From the NCBI GenBank assembly GCA_016712675.1, contig JADJQR010000001.1, positions 1,178,001 through 1,242,000 of the forward strand: DNA of 64,000 nucleotides, written 5' to 3'. Source of the DNA: a bacterium (lineage in GTDB: Bacteria > Krumholzibacteriota > Krumholzibacteriia > LZORAL124-64-63). Of this stretch, positions 44,723 to 54,262 are shown in pieces. The translations under genes and the position numbers were made by a program. The notes beneath the pieces were generated by a model. The model ran no database searches. It had not been told where the DNA came from and was given only the letters and a program-made list of their open reading frames with translations. How positions within the stretch are numbered: the stretch's first letter is position 1; every line of letters begins with the position of its first letter.

Positions 44723-45745
44723 ATGAGCCATCGATCCCCCGACAGCAACGGCGGCGGCACCCGCCGGCGCAACGGCGACCGCGCGCGCGCCTCGGCGTTC
44801 CGCGTCGAGCGACTGCTGCGGCAGGCCCTGTTGGACCCATCCCTGCCTGTGTTCGGCGCCGACAGCGAGTTCGCCGACTGGCTGGACCAGGGCGGCGAGC
44901 CGGGGTTGCTGGCCGCCCGCAAGGCCACCGTCGCGTCGGACCCACGCGAGCGCGCACAGGACCTCGCCTACGACGCCTACGAGCAGCCGCCCGCCCGCGC
45001 GCTGGCCACCGCGCGCCGCGCCCTCAAGCTGGACCCGTCCTGCACGGACGCCCGCGCGGTCAAGGCGTACGTCTCGCGCGGGGACAGCCCCGAGTTGATC
45101 GCCGACCTGGAGGAGATCCTGGCCGACGCCGAGCGCGAGTTGGGGGAGGACTTCTTCGCCCGCGCGGACGGCGACTTCCGTGCGCTGGTGCCGGCGCGGC
45201 CGTACCTTCGCACGGCCCTGCAGCTGTCGGTCCTGCTGTGGGACGCCGGCTATCGTCTGGATGCGGTGTCGTGGTCCGAGCTCCTGCTGGACCTGGACCC
45301 GCGCGACCACGGCGGGCACGCCCCCCTGCTAGTGGGCAGCTACCTGGCCATGGGCGAGGTGCAGCGGGCCTGGGACGTGCTGGAACGGTACGATCGCGGC
45401 AACTCGGCGCTGATGGCCTGGGCCTGGGTGCTGCTGCACCTGCTGGTCGACGACGAGGACCGCGCGCGCGTCGCGCTGGACCGCGCGATGGCCCTGAACC
45501 CGTGGGTGGCGACCGGCCTGCTGGCCCTCGGCGAGGAGCCGGAGCTGCAGACCAGCCCGTTCGTCGTTCCCGGCAGCCGGGGCGAGGCCGCCCTCTGCGA
45601 GCAGGTGCTGGGCGAGGCCTGGGATCGCGCCCCCTACGCGCAGGACTGGCTGGAGGACGTGCTGGCGCACCTGGGTCTGCTCGATGACGGGCCCGATGAC
45701 GGCGATGGTGGCGGTTCCCCGCCTCCACTGCGCATCGTCAACTGA
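44723..45745 (+). CDS. Cytoplasmic TPR-repeat protein (ST7-like)
   Basis: 340 residues, no signal peptide, no membrane segment. Helical repeats occupy about 75-310: ATARRALKLDPSCTDARAVKAY, LRTALQLSVLLWDAGYRLDAVSWSELLLDLDPRDHGGHAPLLVGSYLAMGEVQRAWDVL (a pattern seen in ST7/TPR proteins) and RARVALDRAMALNPW. N- and C-termini are low-complexity and probably disordered. TPR proteins act as scaffolds; no partner is identifiable. There is no Shine-Dalgarno (GATGCGGGC before ATG), consistent with a leaderless message. A strong convergent hairpin follows. Confidence 0.8.
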   Translation: MSHRSPDSNGGGTRRRNGDRARASAFRVERLLRQALLDPSLPVFGADSEFADWLDQGGEPGLLAARKATVASDPRERAQDLAYDAYEQPPARALATARRALKLDPSCTDARAVKAYVSRGDSPELIADLEEILADAERELGEDFFARADGDFRALVPARPYLRTALQLSVLLWDAGYRLDAVSWSELLLDLDPRDHGGHAPLLVGSYLAMGEVQRAWDVLERYDRGNSALMAWAWVLLHLLVDDEDRARVALDRAMALNPWVATGLLALGEEPELQTSPFVVPGSRGEAALCEQVLGEAWDRAPYAQDWLEDVLAHLGLLDDGPDDGDGGGSPPPLRIVN

Positions 45746-45751
45746 ACGCGA

Positions 45752-45785
45752 ACGCGCCGGCCCGGGCTGCCCCGGACCGGCGCGT
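45752..45785. terminator. Bidirectional hairpin between convergent genes
   Basis: Arms ACGCGCCGGCCCGGG and CCCGGACCGGCGCGT pair at 14 of 15 positions with loop CTGC, between the TPR gene stop and the cassette-2 metallopeptidase stop. It would serve both strands. Confidence 0.7.
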
Positions 45786-45820
45786 CGTCTCCCGGATCCC
45801 CACCGGATGCTCGGAGACGC

Positions 45821-48800
45821 CTACTTCAGCAGCTGCATCTTCCGCGACGACACGCCGTCGCCCGCGCGCAGGCGCGCGACGTAGGTGCCGCTCGGCGCCG
45901 CCACACCGGTGTCGTCCCTGCCGTCCCACACCGCTTCATGGCGTCCGGGCGCCAGCTCGGTGTCGACCAGGCGCCGCACCAGGCGGCCGCGCACGTCGAA
46001 GACCTCGAGCACCGCCCGGCCACCGGCCGCCAGGTCGAAGGACACGCGCGCGCTCGGGTTGAACGGGTTCGGGGTCACCTCGCGCACGACCGTCACCGAC
46101 GGCACCAGGTCGCCACCGGGCGCGTCCGAGAGGAAGCCGTCGAAGCGCAGGCGATACTGGCCGGCCAGCGCCAGGTCGGCGGTGCCCGCCTTCCAGACCA
46201 CCAGGCAGTAGTGGCCGGCCTGCGGCACGTCGACGGGCATGGGTTCGGCGGCGCCTGCCGCGGCGGACCAGGCCTGTCCGACGATGCCGGGCGCCGCGGA
46301 CTTCGCGTGGTACGGCGCCTGCCCTCGGTGCAGGGTCAGGCCCCAGTCCACGGCGCCACCGCCGTCGGGAAGCAGCGTGATGGTGACCGGACCCGCCGGC
46401 AGCCACACCTCGTGCAGCGCGACGACCGAGCCCGCACCCAGCGCGAACGGACCGTGCTCGCCGGCCGGCGCGTTGCCGAGCCAGCTCGACGCGGACGTCT
46501 GCACCCGGTAGGCCTCGCTCCCGGCGATCCCCAGCGCACCGACGTCGAACTGCCGCGGCGTCGTGGCGCGGAAGTTGACCAGGACGTAGTCCGATTCGCC
46601 GGGGCCCCAGCCGGACACCTCCAGCACCGTCGTGAAGCCGGACACCGTCGAGTCGACCTTCTCGTGCAGGCGCAGGTCCACGTCACTGGCAGCGCCCGGC
46701 ATGGTCGCCACGGCCAGCCAGTGTCCGCTGTAGCCGGAGGGCGTCGGCAGCGGCGTGCGCAGGCCGTCGCAATTGAGCCAGGCCGGGGCGGTTCTCCAGG
46801 CCATCAGGGCCGCGAAGCCGCCGGTCGGATCCGGGGGCGCCGCGCGGTCGCTGCCCATGCCGGCCACCAGGGCCAGCGGTGACCAGACGTACTGCAGGCC
46901 CATCGCGTTGTTCGACTCGTCATCCTCGCCGACGTCGTTGCCGGAGTCCGGCAGCATCGACAGCGTGTGCCGGCCGCCGCGCACGGTCTGCGCGTAGGGG
47001 AAGTTCCTGACGCGGTTGGACAGCCCCGCCAGCGAGCTCATCTGCTCGCCCAGCAGCGGCACCCCGTCCAGGTACGTCATGAGGTCGAAGGCGCCGGCGG
47101 TGGTCATGCCGCCGTTGCGGTACTGCACGTTGATGTACGTGTCGGCGGCATTGCCGTTCAGCGTGCCCGGCTGCGGCGTCGAAGCGGCGGTGCCCGGCGC
47201 GCCGCTGGTCGGCACCAGCGGCGCGTACCAGCCGGCCGTCTGCAGCGGGGCCAGGTCGACCGGCGTGAGCGAGGCGCGCACCGTGGCCAGGAAGTGGCCC
47301 GAGCCGCCGGCCGGCACGTCCTGAGGGTCCTGCCAGACGGCCAGGCCCTGCAGGCTGCCGCCGTAGGTGAAGACCACCTTCGCGTAGCCCGCGGTGTCGG
47401 TGACCGCCTGGTTGGCCGGCTCGTCGAGGCCGGCGTAGAGGTCGTCGTAGCGCAGGACCTTCATCCGCACCGGGCCCACCGACGGGTCCACTTGCAGCGT
47501 GACCTGGCCGTAGTTCGTGCCGCTGCCCCCGGACAGGTTGAAGTGACGCAGGGCCAGCGGCTCGATCGGGCTGATCGGGAACGAGACGTTCGCGTTGGCC
47601 GACATCGCGGTGCTGGCGATCTCGCGGATCTTGAACCCGTAGCCGTGGAAGGCGGGGTTGACGACCCCGACGTCGAAGGACGTCGTCGTGGTCTGGTTGT
47701 TGTTGACGAAGACGCCCTCGATGCAGCCTGCCGGCCGGTTGCTGATCGCCTCGACGTCGAAGTAGCCGAAGCCCGAGGTCGGGCCCGTGGTGTGGTTGTG
47801 CAGGCGCAGGTCGAAGTCCGAATCGTCGTTGTCTGCGACCATGATGGCCCCGACGAACGGATCGCTGTCCATGACGACGCTGAAGCCGTCGCAGTTGGGC
47901 GCCGAGAACAGGCCGCTCGTGAAGCCGCCCCAGGCGTCGGACGGCCGCTGCCGCGTGGCCCAGGTGCCGCTGCTCGCCAGCGTGTACGGGTACCAGATGA
48001 ACTGGCGCGCGTAGAGGTTGTCGGCCTCATCGACCTCGGACATCTGTTCGAAGGCGTCGGCCCACATGCGCACGGCGTGGCGTCCGCCGCGCACCTCCCA
48101 CGGGCCCACGTTCAGGAAGGCGCGGCCGACGAACCCCTCCAGCGGGAAGATGCTCGTGTACCAGTTCAGGCCGCCGTCGATGTACACGTTCAGGCGCAGG
48201 TTCGGCGAGGTGGTCAGCTCCCCGGTGTTGGTCACGCGGATGTTGAAGTAGGTGTTGCCGTTGCCCACGAGCACGGGCGACAGCGGCGCCGACGTCGATG
48301 TCGCGTCGTTGGACAGGCGCGGCACCACGGGATAGGGCCAGTAGCCGCCGGTGGAGGCTTCAACGTCGGCCGCGATCCAGTTGCGGATCACGACCGGGCC
48401 GAAGGACGTGTGCGGACCGGGATTGCCTGCGTTGTCGATCGCGCGCACGGTGAACCACCAGGTTCCGGGCGCCAGGTTGGGCGACTCCCAGGCGTTGGTC
48501 ACCGTCTCGATCGTGACGTCCGGCACCTGGCCACTGCTGTTGCTGTGGCGCACGCTGTAGCCCGAAACGCCGGAGTAGTTGTCCGTCGCGTTGTTCCAGA
48601 CCAGTTCGACGGTGCGGTCGGGCGAGTCGCCGCTGGTGATGTGGCTGGTGGAGGTCAGGCCCGACACCGCCGACGGCGCGGTCACGTCGATGGCGGTGAA
48701 GCGGTTGTTGGTCGCAGCCTGCCAGATCCCGCTCTCGTATTCCTGGTTGCGGTTGCGCAGGCTGGCGATCAGGCTGCCCGGCGTGGCCGGGTCGTCGATG

Positions 48801-50350
48801 CCCTGCGCCTGCAGGATCCGCTGGGGCGACAGGTAGAGGACGTCGGCGCCGCCATTGAAGCCGTCGGGGTCCACCTCGTTGTTGTTGTCGGTCAGGTCCT
48901 GCAGGAACGCGGCCAGCATGCCCTCGGTGAGGTTGGCGTCGTCGAACTGGTCGAGTCCGCCGTCGGTGCAGCGCCGCAGCGACTCGAAGTCGTAGTTGAA
49001 GATGGCGGCCGAGCCGTACTGCGCCTGGAACCGCGCCGTCATGTGCTGCGACATCCAGTTGGGGACGCCCTCCTGGACGGCGTCGCCGCCGGTCTCCTGG
49101 CACCAGAGGCAGTGGCGGCAGTCGTCATCGTCGTCGCAGCGGCCGCCGGCGTTGCAGTAGTCGGTGCCGTCGTTGTCGGTGAAGTCCTGCTGCCAGTGGT
49201 GGCCGTACTCGTGGCAGACGGTGCTCTCGTACCACTGCTTGAACTCGGGGATGTAGATCGTCTCCCAGATCGGCTTGTAGTGCGGCCAGTCCGAGTCGGG
49301 CCACGAGACCAGCACGCCGTCGATGCCGCCGTAGCCGTAGTCGTCCACCCAGCGCCAGGCGCGCGTGGCCGTGGCCAGCAGGTGCAAACCGGCGTAGTGG
49401 TCCTCGGAGGATGGGTGCCGCTGGCCCCAGTTGATCTCCGAACCGCCGAAATCGTCCTTCACGGGCGTGTTCCAGACGTAGGTCGTGTTCCAGATGCTCG
49501 GGTGCACCAGGTCGACCTTCGAGTTGGCGGCGCGGAACTCGACGTAGATGTCCGGGGCCTCGGCGTCGTCGTACCAGAAGGTGAAGTCGTAGTAGCCGTC
49601 CGGGCCCAGGACGCCCCGGGCCAGCAGTTCGTCCCAGTCCCAGTCCTCGTCGTAGACGCTCACGGTGACGCCATCGGCGCCCATCGTCAGTCCGTCGCCC
49701 TCGTAGTTGTAGTCCTCGTCGTGCGACTCGCGGAAGTAGACGAAGCGGCCACGCACGCGGATGTTGCGGCCGGTGGCCGACTTCCCATCCTGGCGGGCCG
49801 CCTGGCGCCGGTCCCGCACCTGCCGGGGCGAGGCTTCCGCCGGCGTGGGCTTCGCGAAGCTCTCGTCCGGCGTGACCGGCGGGCGCTTGTCGCTGTCGAT
49901 GGTCATCGATGTCCCGTTGCCGCCGATGGCGGCGTTCAGGCCCTGCGGAAGCAGGTAGAACCGCTGCATCGTCGAGCGGCCGCCGACCTCCAGCGTGATC
50001 TCGATCGCCTGCGCGGGGTCGTTGCACATGAGCTCGACCGGGAACGAGACCGGCTGCATCGCCGGCAGCTGGAAGCCGGTCCCAGTCGGGAACGTGAGGG
50101 GCTGCCAGGCGGGCACGCCTGCCTGCGTGCGACCGGTGCGCAGCGTGGGCATCGTCGCGGTCGTCGCGGTGGCGCTGGTGACCTGGAGCTGGAACGCGAA
50201 CGGCTGGCCCGCCGTCGGCAGGTCCGGGGACGCCGGCACGAGCGACACGCGCACGTCCGGCCCGATGTCGGCGCGGGCGATTCCCGCCAGCGCCAGGACC
50301 GGCAACAGCACCGCAAGGGCGGCCCGCCGGAAGGTCAAGGGCCTGTTCAT
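45821..50350 (-). CDS. Giant secreted HEYGHHW metallopeptidase with repeats and sorting-like tail (cassette 2)
   Basis: 1509 residues, paralogue of 31514-35896 with the same order. Signal peptide (1-27, RRAALAVLLPVLALAGIARA); N-domain; NIRVRGRFVYFRE domain (about 195-320); peptidase core with His380-Glu381-x-x-His384 (HEYGHHW) and likely Glu427 (EGVPNW); cysteine cluster Cys399, 405, 411, 414, 417; Fn3-like domain (about 575-665, with the same SGLTSTSHITSGDSPDRTVELVWNNA pattern); two repeat units with NCDG at 819 and 1193; tail from about 1426 ending KMQLLK. SD GGGAGG. The ATG overlaps the stop of the small partner gene (ATGA). Conservation of the core between copies supports real function; the substrate is unknown. 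Confidence 0.85.
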   Translation of the reverse strand: MNRPLTFRRAALAVLLPVLALAGIARADIGPDVRVSLVPASPDLPTAGQPFAFQLQVTSATATTATMPTLRTGRTQAGVPAWQPLTFPTGTGFQLPAMQPVSFPVELMCNDPAQAIEITLEVGGRSTMQRFYLLPQGLNAAIGGNGTSMTIDSDKRPPVTPDESFAKPTPAEASPRQVRDRRQAARQDGKSATGRNIRVRGRFVYFRESHDEDYNYEGDGLTMGADGVTVSVYDEDWDWDELLARGVLGPDGYYDFTFWYDDAEAPDIYVEFRAANSKVDLVHPSIWNTTYVWNTPVKDDFGGSEINWGQRHPSSEDHYAGLHLLATATRAWRWVDDYGYGGIDGVLVSWPDSDWPHYKPIWETIYIPEFKQWYESTVCHEYGHHWQQDFTDNDGTDYCNAGGRCDDDDDCRHCLWCQETGGDAVQEGVPNWMSQHMTARFQAQYGSAAIFNYDFESLRRCTDGGLDQFDDANLTEGMLAAFLQDLTDNNNEVDPDGFNGGADVLYLSPQRILQAQGIDDPATPGSLIASLRNRNQEYESGIWQAATNNRFTAIDVTAPSAVSGLTSTSHITSGDSPDRTVELVWNNATDNYSGVSGYSVRHSNSSGQVPDVTIETVTNAWESPNLAPGTWWFTVRAIDNAGNPGPHTSFGPVVIRNWIAADVEASTGGYWPYPVVPRLSNDATSTSAPLSPVLVGNGNTYFNIRVTNTGELTTSPNLRLNVYIDGGLNWYTSIFPLEGFVGRAFLNVGPWEVRGGRHAVRMWADAFEQMSEVDEADNLYARQFIWYPYTLASSGTWATRQRPSDAWGGFTSGLFSAPNCDGFSVVMDSDPFVGAIMVADNDDSDFDLRLHNHTTGPTSGFGYFDVEAISNRPAGCIEGVFVNNNQTTTTSFDVGVVNPAFHGYGFKIREIASTAMSANANVSFPISPIEPLALRHFNLSGGSGTNYGQVTLQVDPSVGPVRMKVLRYDDLYAGLDEPANQAVTDTAGYAKVVFTYGGSLQGLAVWQDPQDVPAGGSGHFLATVRASLTPVDLAPLQTAGWYAPLVPTSGAPGTAASTPQPGTLNGNAADTYINVQYRNGGMTTAGAFDLMTYLDGVPLLGEQMSSLAGLSNRVRNFPYAQTVRGGRHTLSMLPDSGNDVGEDDESNNAMGLQYVWSPLALVAGMGSDRAAPPDPTGGFAALMAWRTAPAWLNCDGLRTPLPTPSGYSGHWLAVATMPGAASDVDLRLHEKVDSTVSGFTTVLEVSGWGPGESDYVLVNFRATTPRQFDVGALGIAGSEAYRVQTSASSWLGNAPAGEHGPFALGAGSVVALHEVWLPAGPVTITLLPDGGGAVDWGLTLHRGQAPYHAKSAAPGIVGQAWSAAAGAAEPMPVDVPQAGHYCLVVWKAGTADLALAGQYRLRFDGFLSDAPGGDLVPSVTVVREVTPNPFNPSARVSFDLAAGGRAVLEVFDVRGRLVRRLVDTELAPGRHEAVWDGRDDTGVAAPSGTYVARLRAGDGVSSRKMQLLK

Positions 50351-50844
50351 CGCACCGCCTCCCGGCCGCCGCTGCCGGCGGTCGCCGGGGTCGGCAGGCG
50401 CACGTCACCGAGGCGGCTGCCGGCCGCATCGCGCGCGGCTTCGAGCTCGGAGAGCGCTTCCGCGTCGCCCCGCTCGCGCGCCAGGCGCAGCTGCAGGTCC
50501 AGCAGGTCCAGTTCCAGCGCGGCCTTGAGCGCCGCGATGTCGCGCTGCGCCCCGGCTGCCGCGGCGGCGTCCGGCGCCGCACGGTAGGCGGCGGTCAGCT
50601 CGGCCAGGCGGTCGCTGAACGCTTCGCGAATCGCGGCGACCTCGACCTCCAGCGGTGTGCGCGCGACCGGCGCCGGCGCGCCATCGGCAGGCAGGGCGAC
50701 GAACGCGGTGGAATCGGCGGGCGCCGGCTCGAACTGGGCCCGGGCAATCCCGGACACGGCCATCAGGGGCACGACGGTCGCGACGACGGCAAGGGTCGCC
50801 GGTAAGCGGTACAGGGGATGTCGGGTCAACGGCTGGCGGGGCAT
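50347..50844 (-). CDS. Small secreted helical protein, partner of metallopeptidase (cassette 2)
   Basis: 165 residues: signal peptide (about 1-36), a short linker, then helices about 65-150 (REAFSDRLAELTAAYRAA, QRDIAALKAALELDLLDLQLRL, GDAEALSELEAARDA). The last two line up with the cassette-1 protein (30902-31495). The start at 50844 follows GGGAGTCCGACC. The stop overlaps the metallopeptidase start by four bases, so synthesis of the two is tightly coupled, more than in cassette 1 where 18 bases separate them. Unrecognised family; function unknown. Confidence 0.75.
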   Translation of the reverse strand: MPRQPLTRHPLYRLPATLAVVATVVPLMAVSGIARAQFEPAPADSTAFVALPADGAPAPVARTPLEVEVAAIREAFSDRLAELTAAYRAAPDAAAAAGAQRDIAALKAALELDLLDLQLRLARERGDAEALSELEAARDAAGSRLGDVRLPTPATAGSGGREAVR

Positions 50845-51003
50845 GGTCGGACTCCCGGGTTCAGGATCAGGGCCTGGGGGTGCCGCCGGCCGTGGGCGCG
50901 GCGGCACCGGGATCGCTTGGTGCCTGGACTAACGGGAATCGCGCCCGGATCGGGTCACCGTTCCTGCAAAAAGGACGAATTTCGTGGCCGAAGGGCAACT
51001 TGT

Positions 51004-51012
51004 TGATATGAT
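51004..51012 (+). promoter_or_regulatory. Extended -10 promoter of ECF sigma gene, predicted leaderless
   Basis: TGATATGAT (TG-n-TATGAT) at 51004-51012, no recognisable -35. The start would fall at 51019, the ATG. An ECF-type self-recognised promoter could also exist here but was not identified. Confidence 0.4.
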
Positions 51013-51018
51013 GTTGTC

Positions 51019-51621
51019 ATGGACGATCCCAGCCCCTTCGAAGCCGCCCGCGGGCACCAGGTCACGCTCGCGCTGCAGGCGGCGCGCGGCGGCGACCCGG
51101 CGGCCCTGAACGAGGCCTTCCACCTGGTCTACGACGAGGTGCGCGCCATCGCGCGCGCGCGTGTCGCGCGGGCGGGCGGGGGCGGGACGATGGACACGAC
51201 TGCGGTCGTGCACGAGGCCTACCTGAAGCTGGCGCGGCACGGCGGCCTGTCGTTCGCCGACCGGCAGCATTTCCTGGCCGTTGCCTCGACGGCGATGCGC
51301 CAGGTTCTGCTGGACCACGCGCGTCGCCGCCTGAGCGCCCGCCGCGGCGGCGGCGCCGAGCATCTGTCGCTCACCGCGGCCGATCCGGCCGCCGACGAGC
51401 AGGCCCGCGAGGTCGTGGCGCTGGACGAGGCGCTCGGGCGCCTGGCGACCCTGGACCCGCAGCTGTCGCGCCTGGTTGAACTGCGCTACTTCGGTGGCCT
51501 GACCATCGAGGAAACGGCCCAGGCGCTCGGGACCAGCGAGGCCACCATCAAGCGCGCCTGGCGCCGGGCGCGCGCCTGGCTGCAGCGCGAACTGGACCCG
51601 GATGCCCGGGAGGAACCGTGA
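51019..51621 (+). CDS. ECF-type RNA polymerase sigma factor
   Basis: 200 residues. Sigma region 2 (about 15-100) includes LNEAFHLVYDEVRAIARARVAR and TAVVHEAYLKLAR, with the loop ADRQHFLAVASTAMRQVLLDHARRR; region 4 (about 135-190) has the helix-turn-helix LVELRYFGGLTIEETAQALGTSEATIKRAWRRARAWLQREL. This fits the ECF subgroup (TIGR02999-like) that is typically encoded with PknB-type kinases rather than an anti-sigma factor. The stop overlaps the GTG of the kinase (GTGA). There is no SD. Target genes are unknown; the divergent cassette 2 and the downstream subtilisin are candidates by position. Confidence 0.93.
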   Translation: MDDPSPFEAARGHQVTLALQAARGGDPAALNEAFHLVYDEVRAIARARVARAGGGGTMDTTAVVHEAYLKLARHGGLSFADRQHFLAVASTAMRQVLLDHARRRLSARRGGGAEHLSLTAADPAADEQAREVVALDEALGRLATLDPQLSRLVELRYFGGLTIEETAQALGTSEATIKRAWRRARAWLQRELDPDAREEP

Positions 51622-54251
51622 CGCCGATCGACCCGGAACGCTGGCGTCGTCTTGATGCCATTCTCGACGAATTGCTCCAGCTCGAGGCGCCCGCGCGCGA
51701 GGCACGCCTGGCCGAGTTGACCTGTGGGCAGCCCGACCTGAGGTCCCAGGTCGAGGACCTGCTGCGCCGGGACGCCGCCGAGAGCACGTTGCTGGACAGC
51801 CAGGCCGCCACCCGGTTCGAGCATCTCCTGGCCGATGCCGCGCAGGAGGCGGCCTCCCCGGCCGACCTGGCCGGCACCGAGATCGGCCCTTACCGCATCG
51901 TCGGCAAGCTGGGCGAGGGCGGCATGGGCGTGGTCTTCACCGCGCGCCAGGCCCACCCGGACCGCCTGGTGGCGCTGAAGGTCCTGCGCGCGGGCATCTT
52001 CGCCGGCTCGCAGCAGCTGCGCATGTTCCGGCGCGAGGCCGAGAGCCTCGGGCGCCTGAACCACCCCGGCATCGCCGCGATCCACGACGCCGGCCGCACG
52101 CCGGAGGGCCTGCACTGGTTCGCGATGGAGCGCGTGGAGGGATCGACGCTCGATACCTGGGCGCGGTCGCGCCCCGCGCCCGACACGCGGGCGGAGATCG
52201 AGCTTCGCGTGGCTGTCTGCGCCGCGATCTGCGACGCGATCACGCATGCGCATCAGCGCGGCGTGGTGCACCTGGACCTCAAGCCCTCGAACGTAATGGT
52301 GCTGCCGCAGGCGGCGCCCGGCGCGGCGCCTGTGGTCAAGGTCCTGGATTTCGGCATCGCGCGCCTGACCGGTGGCGAGGCGGCGCTGACGACGATCGGC
52401 TCGCGCGGGGCCGGCTTCGTCGGGACGCTGGCCTACATGAGTCCCGAGCAGGCGGATGGTGATCCGCGCGACCTGGACCTGCGCAGCGACGTCTATTCCC
52501 TGGGCGTCCTCTTTCACGAGGTCTTCACCGGCCGCGTGCCGGTCGATGTCAGCGGCGCCACGCTGACGGAGGCCGCGCGGCTGGTGCGCACGCAGGAGCC
52601 CGCGCGGCCCTCGCTTGCCTGCCGGCTCCTGCGCGGCGACCTCGAGACGATCCTGCTGAAGGCCCTGGCCAAGGACCCGGCCCAGCGCTACCAGAGCGTG
52701 GCGGAGCTGGGCGACGACTTCCGGCGCTGGCGCCAGGACCTGCCCATCATCGGCCGGCCGCCCAGCACGGCCTACCAGCTCCGCAAGATCGTGGCCCGCC
52801 ACCGCGCGGCGCTGGGCTTCGCGCTGGCGCTGCTGCTGGCACTGCTGGGCGCGGTCGGCGGCACGACCTGGGGCCTGCTCAAAGCGCGGCGCGCCGAGGC
52901 GCTCGCGCGGGCCGAGGCCGGGACGGCGGCGGAGACGGCGAAGTTCCTGGAGTCCGTGTTCCGCGTGGCCGATCCGGGCAGCGGGCGCGGCGCCGAGGTC
53001 ACCGCGCGCGAGCTGCTGGAAAACGCCGTCGCCGGCATCGACACCTCGCTGGCCGGCCAGCCGGAGGTGCGCGGCCGCCTGCTCGGCGTGATGGGCACGG
53101 CCTATCGCCAACTGGGGCTGTACCGCGACGCGCGTCCGCTGCTCGAACAAGCCATCGCCCTGGATCGACAGGTCCTCGGCGCCGAGGACCCGCGCGTGGC
53201 GCGCAGCCACTACACGCTGGCCGGGCTGCTGCGCCGCCTGGGCGAGTTCGACGCGGCGCGCGAGCACTACCAGGCGGCGCTGGACATACGCGAGCGGCTC
53301 GGGCAGGCGGAGGACCTGGCGGCCAGCCTGACCGGGCTGGCGAACCTGGAGTACGACCGCAACCGGCTGCCCGAGGCGGCCGCCCTCTACCGCCGCGCCA
53401 TGGCGCTGACCGCCGCGACCGCCGGCGACGACTCGCCGCGCTACGCGTCGCACCTGACGGGACTGGCGCTGGTGCACTGGCGCCTGGGCCAGGCGGATTC
53501 CGCCTGCGCGAAGCTCGAGCGCGTCGTGGAGATCCAGCGGCGGTCGCTGGCGCCCGACGACCTGGACCTGGCCTGGAGCCTGTCGACGCTCAGCCGCTTC
53601 TACCTGGACGGCATCGACCGGCCGCGCGCCCGCGAGCTGGCGGCCGAGGCGCTGGCCGTGCAGGAGCGGGCCCTTGGTCCCGACCACACGGACGTGGCCG
53701 AGACGCTGGACGTCCTGGCCAACCTGCACCGCCTAGAGGGCAGCTACGACGTGGCCCTGGACCTGCACACGCGCGCGCTCGCGATCTGGGAGAAGGCACT
53801 CGGCACCGACCACGCGACCTACGCGATGGCACTGGACCACCTCTCGCGCGACCTCTCCGACGTGGGACGGCTCGAGGAGGCGATTGCCGCCGCCGAGCGG
53901 GTCGAGGCGATCTTCGTCCGCACGCTGGACCCGGCGCACCCGGCCCTGATCTCGAGCCGCTCCCGGCTGGGCTCGTTCTACCGGGATGCCGGCGACCATG
54001 CCCGCGCGCGCCGGCTGCTCGAACAGGCGCTGGCCCGCTGCGAGGAGCACTACGGCAAGGACGGCCGTGAGACGACCGAGATCGTGATCGAGCTGGCCCG
54101 CCTCGAGATCCTGCAGCGCCGGTGGTCAGCCGCCGGGCAGCTCTATGACCGCGCGCTGACCCAGGCCGCCGCCCTGCCGGATTCGTCTCTGGTGCTGCCG
54201 CGGCTGCGGCAGGAGATCGCGGAGTTCCGGGCCGCCGCCGCCGGGTCCTGA
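51618..54251 (+). CDS. Transmembrane PknB-type kinase with TPR repeats, partner of ECF sigma
   Basis: 877 residues, GTG start overlapping the sigma gene. A helical N-extension (1-85) precedes the kinase domain (about 90-375): glycine loop GKLGEGGMG, Lys121 (VALKVL), Asp220 in VVHLDLKPSN, Asp244 in DFG and GTLAYMSPEQADG. The usual HRD arginine is Leu219, so it is a non-RD kinase probably not needing activation-loop phosphorylation. One membrane helix (LGFALALLLALLGAVGGTTWGLL, about 396-418) separates it from kinesin-light-chain-like TPR repeats to the end. Coupling with the sigma factor suggests the kinase controls it by phosphorylation, as proposed for this ECF group. Confidence 0.92.
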   Translation: MTPIDPERWRRLDAILDELLQLEAPAREARLAELTCGQPDLRSQVEDLLRRDAAESTLLDSQAATRFEHLLADAAQEAASPADLAGTEIGPYRIVGKLGEGGMGVVFTARQAHPDRLVALKVLRAGIFAGSQQLRMFRREAESLGRLNHPGIAAIHDAGRTPEGLHWFAMERVEGSTLDTWARSRPAPDTRAEIELRVAVCAAICDAITHAHQRGVVHLDLKPSNVMVLPQAAPGAAPVVKVLDFGIARLTGGEAALTTIGSRGAGFVGTLAYMSPEQADGDPRDLDLRSDVYSLGVLFHEVFTGRVPVDVSGATLTEAARLVRTQEPARPSLACRLLRGDLETILLKALAKDPAQRYQSVAELGDDFRRWRQDLPIIGRPPSTAYQLRKIVARHRAALGFALALLLALLGAVGGTTWGLLKARRAEALARAEAGTAAETAKFLESVFRVADPGSGRGAEVTARELLENAVAGIDTSLAGQPEVRGRLLGVMGTAYRQLGLYRDARPLLEQAIALDRQVLGAEDPRVARSHYTLAGLLRRLGEFDAAREHYQAALDIRERLGQAEDLAASLTGLANLEYDRNRLPEAAALYRRAMALTAATAGDDSPRYASHLTGLALVHWRLGQADSACAKLERVVEIQRRSLAPDDLDLAWSLSTLSRFYLDGIDRPRARELAAEALAVQERALGPDHTDVAETLDVLANLHRLEGSYDVALDLHTRALAIWEKALGTDHATYAMALDHLSRDLSDVGRLEEAIAAAERVEAIFVRTLDPAHPALISSRSRLGSFYRDAGDHARARRLLEQALARCEEHYGKDGRETTEIVIELARLEILQRRWSAAGQLYDRALTQAAALPDSSLVLPRLRQEIAEFRAAAAGS

Positions 54252-54262
54252 GCGGGGTTTTG

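Noticed and set aside
46967-50587. 1206-codon open frame on the plus strand opposite the cassette-2 metallopeptidase
   Set aside because: Composition is a low-complexity mix of Arg, Val, Gly and Ala without motifs; high GC at third positions keeps the antisense frame open. The minus-strand gene has a signal peptide, HEYGHHW, domains and a SD.
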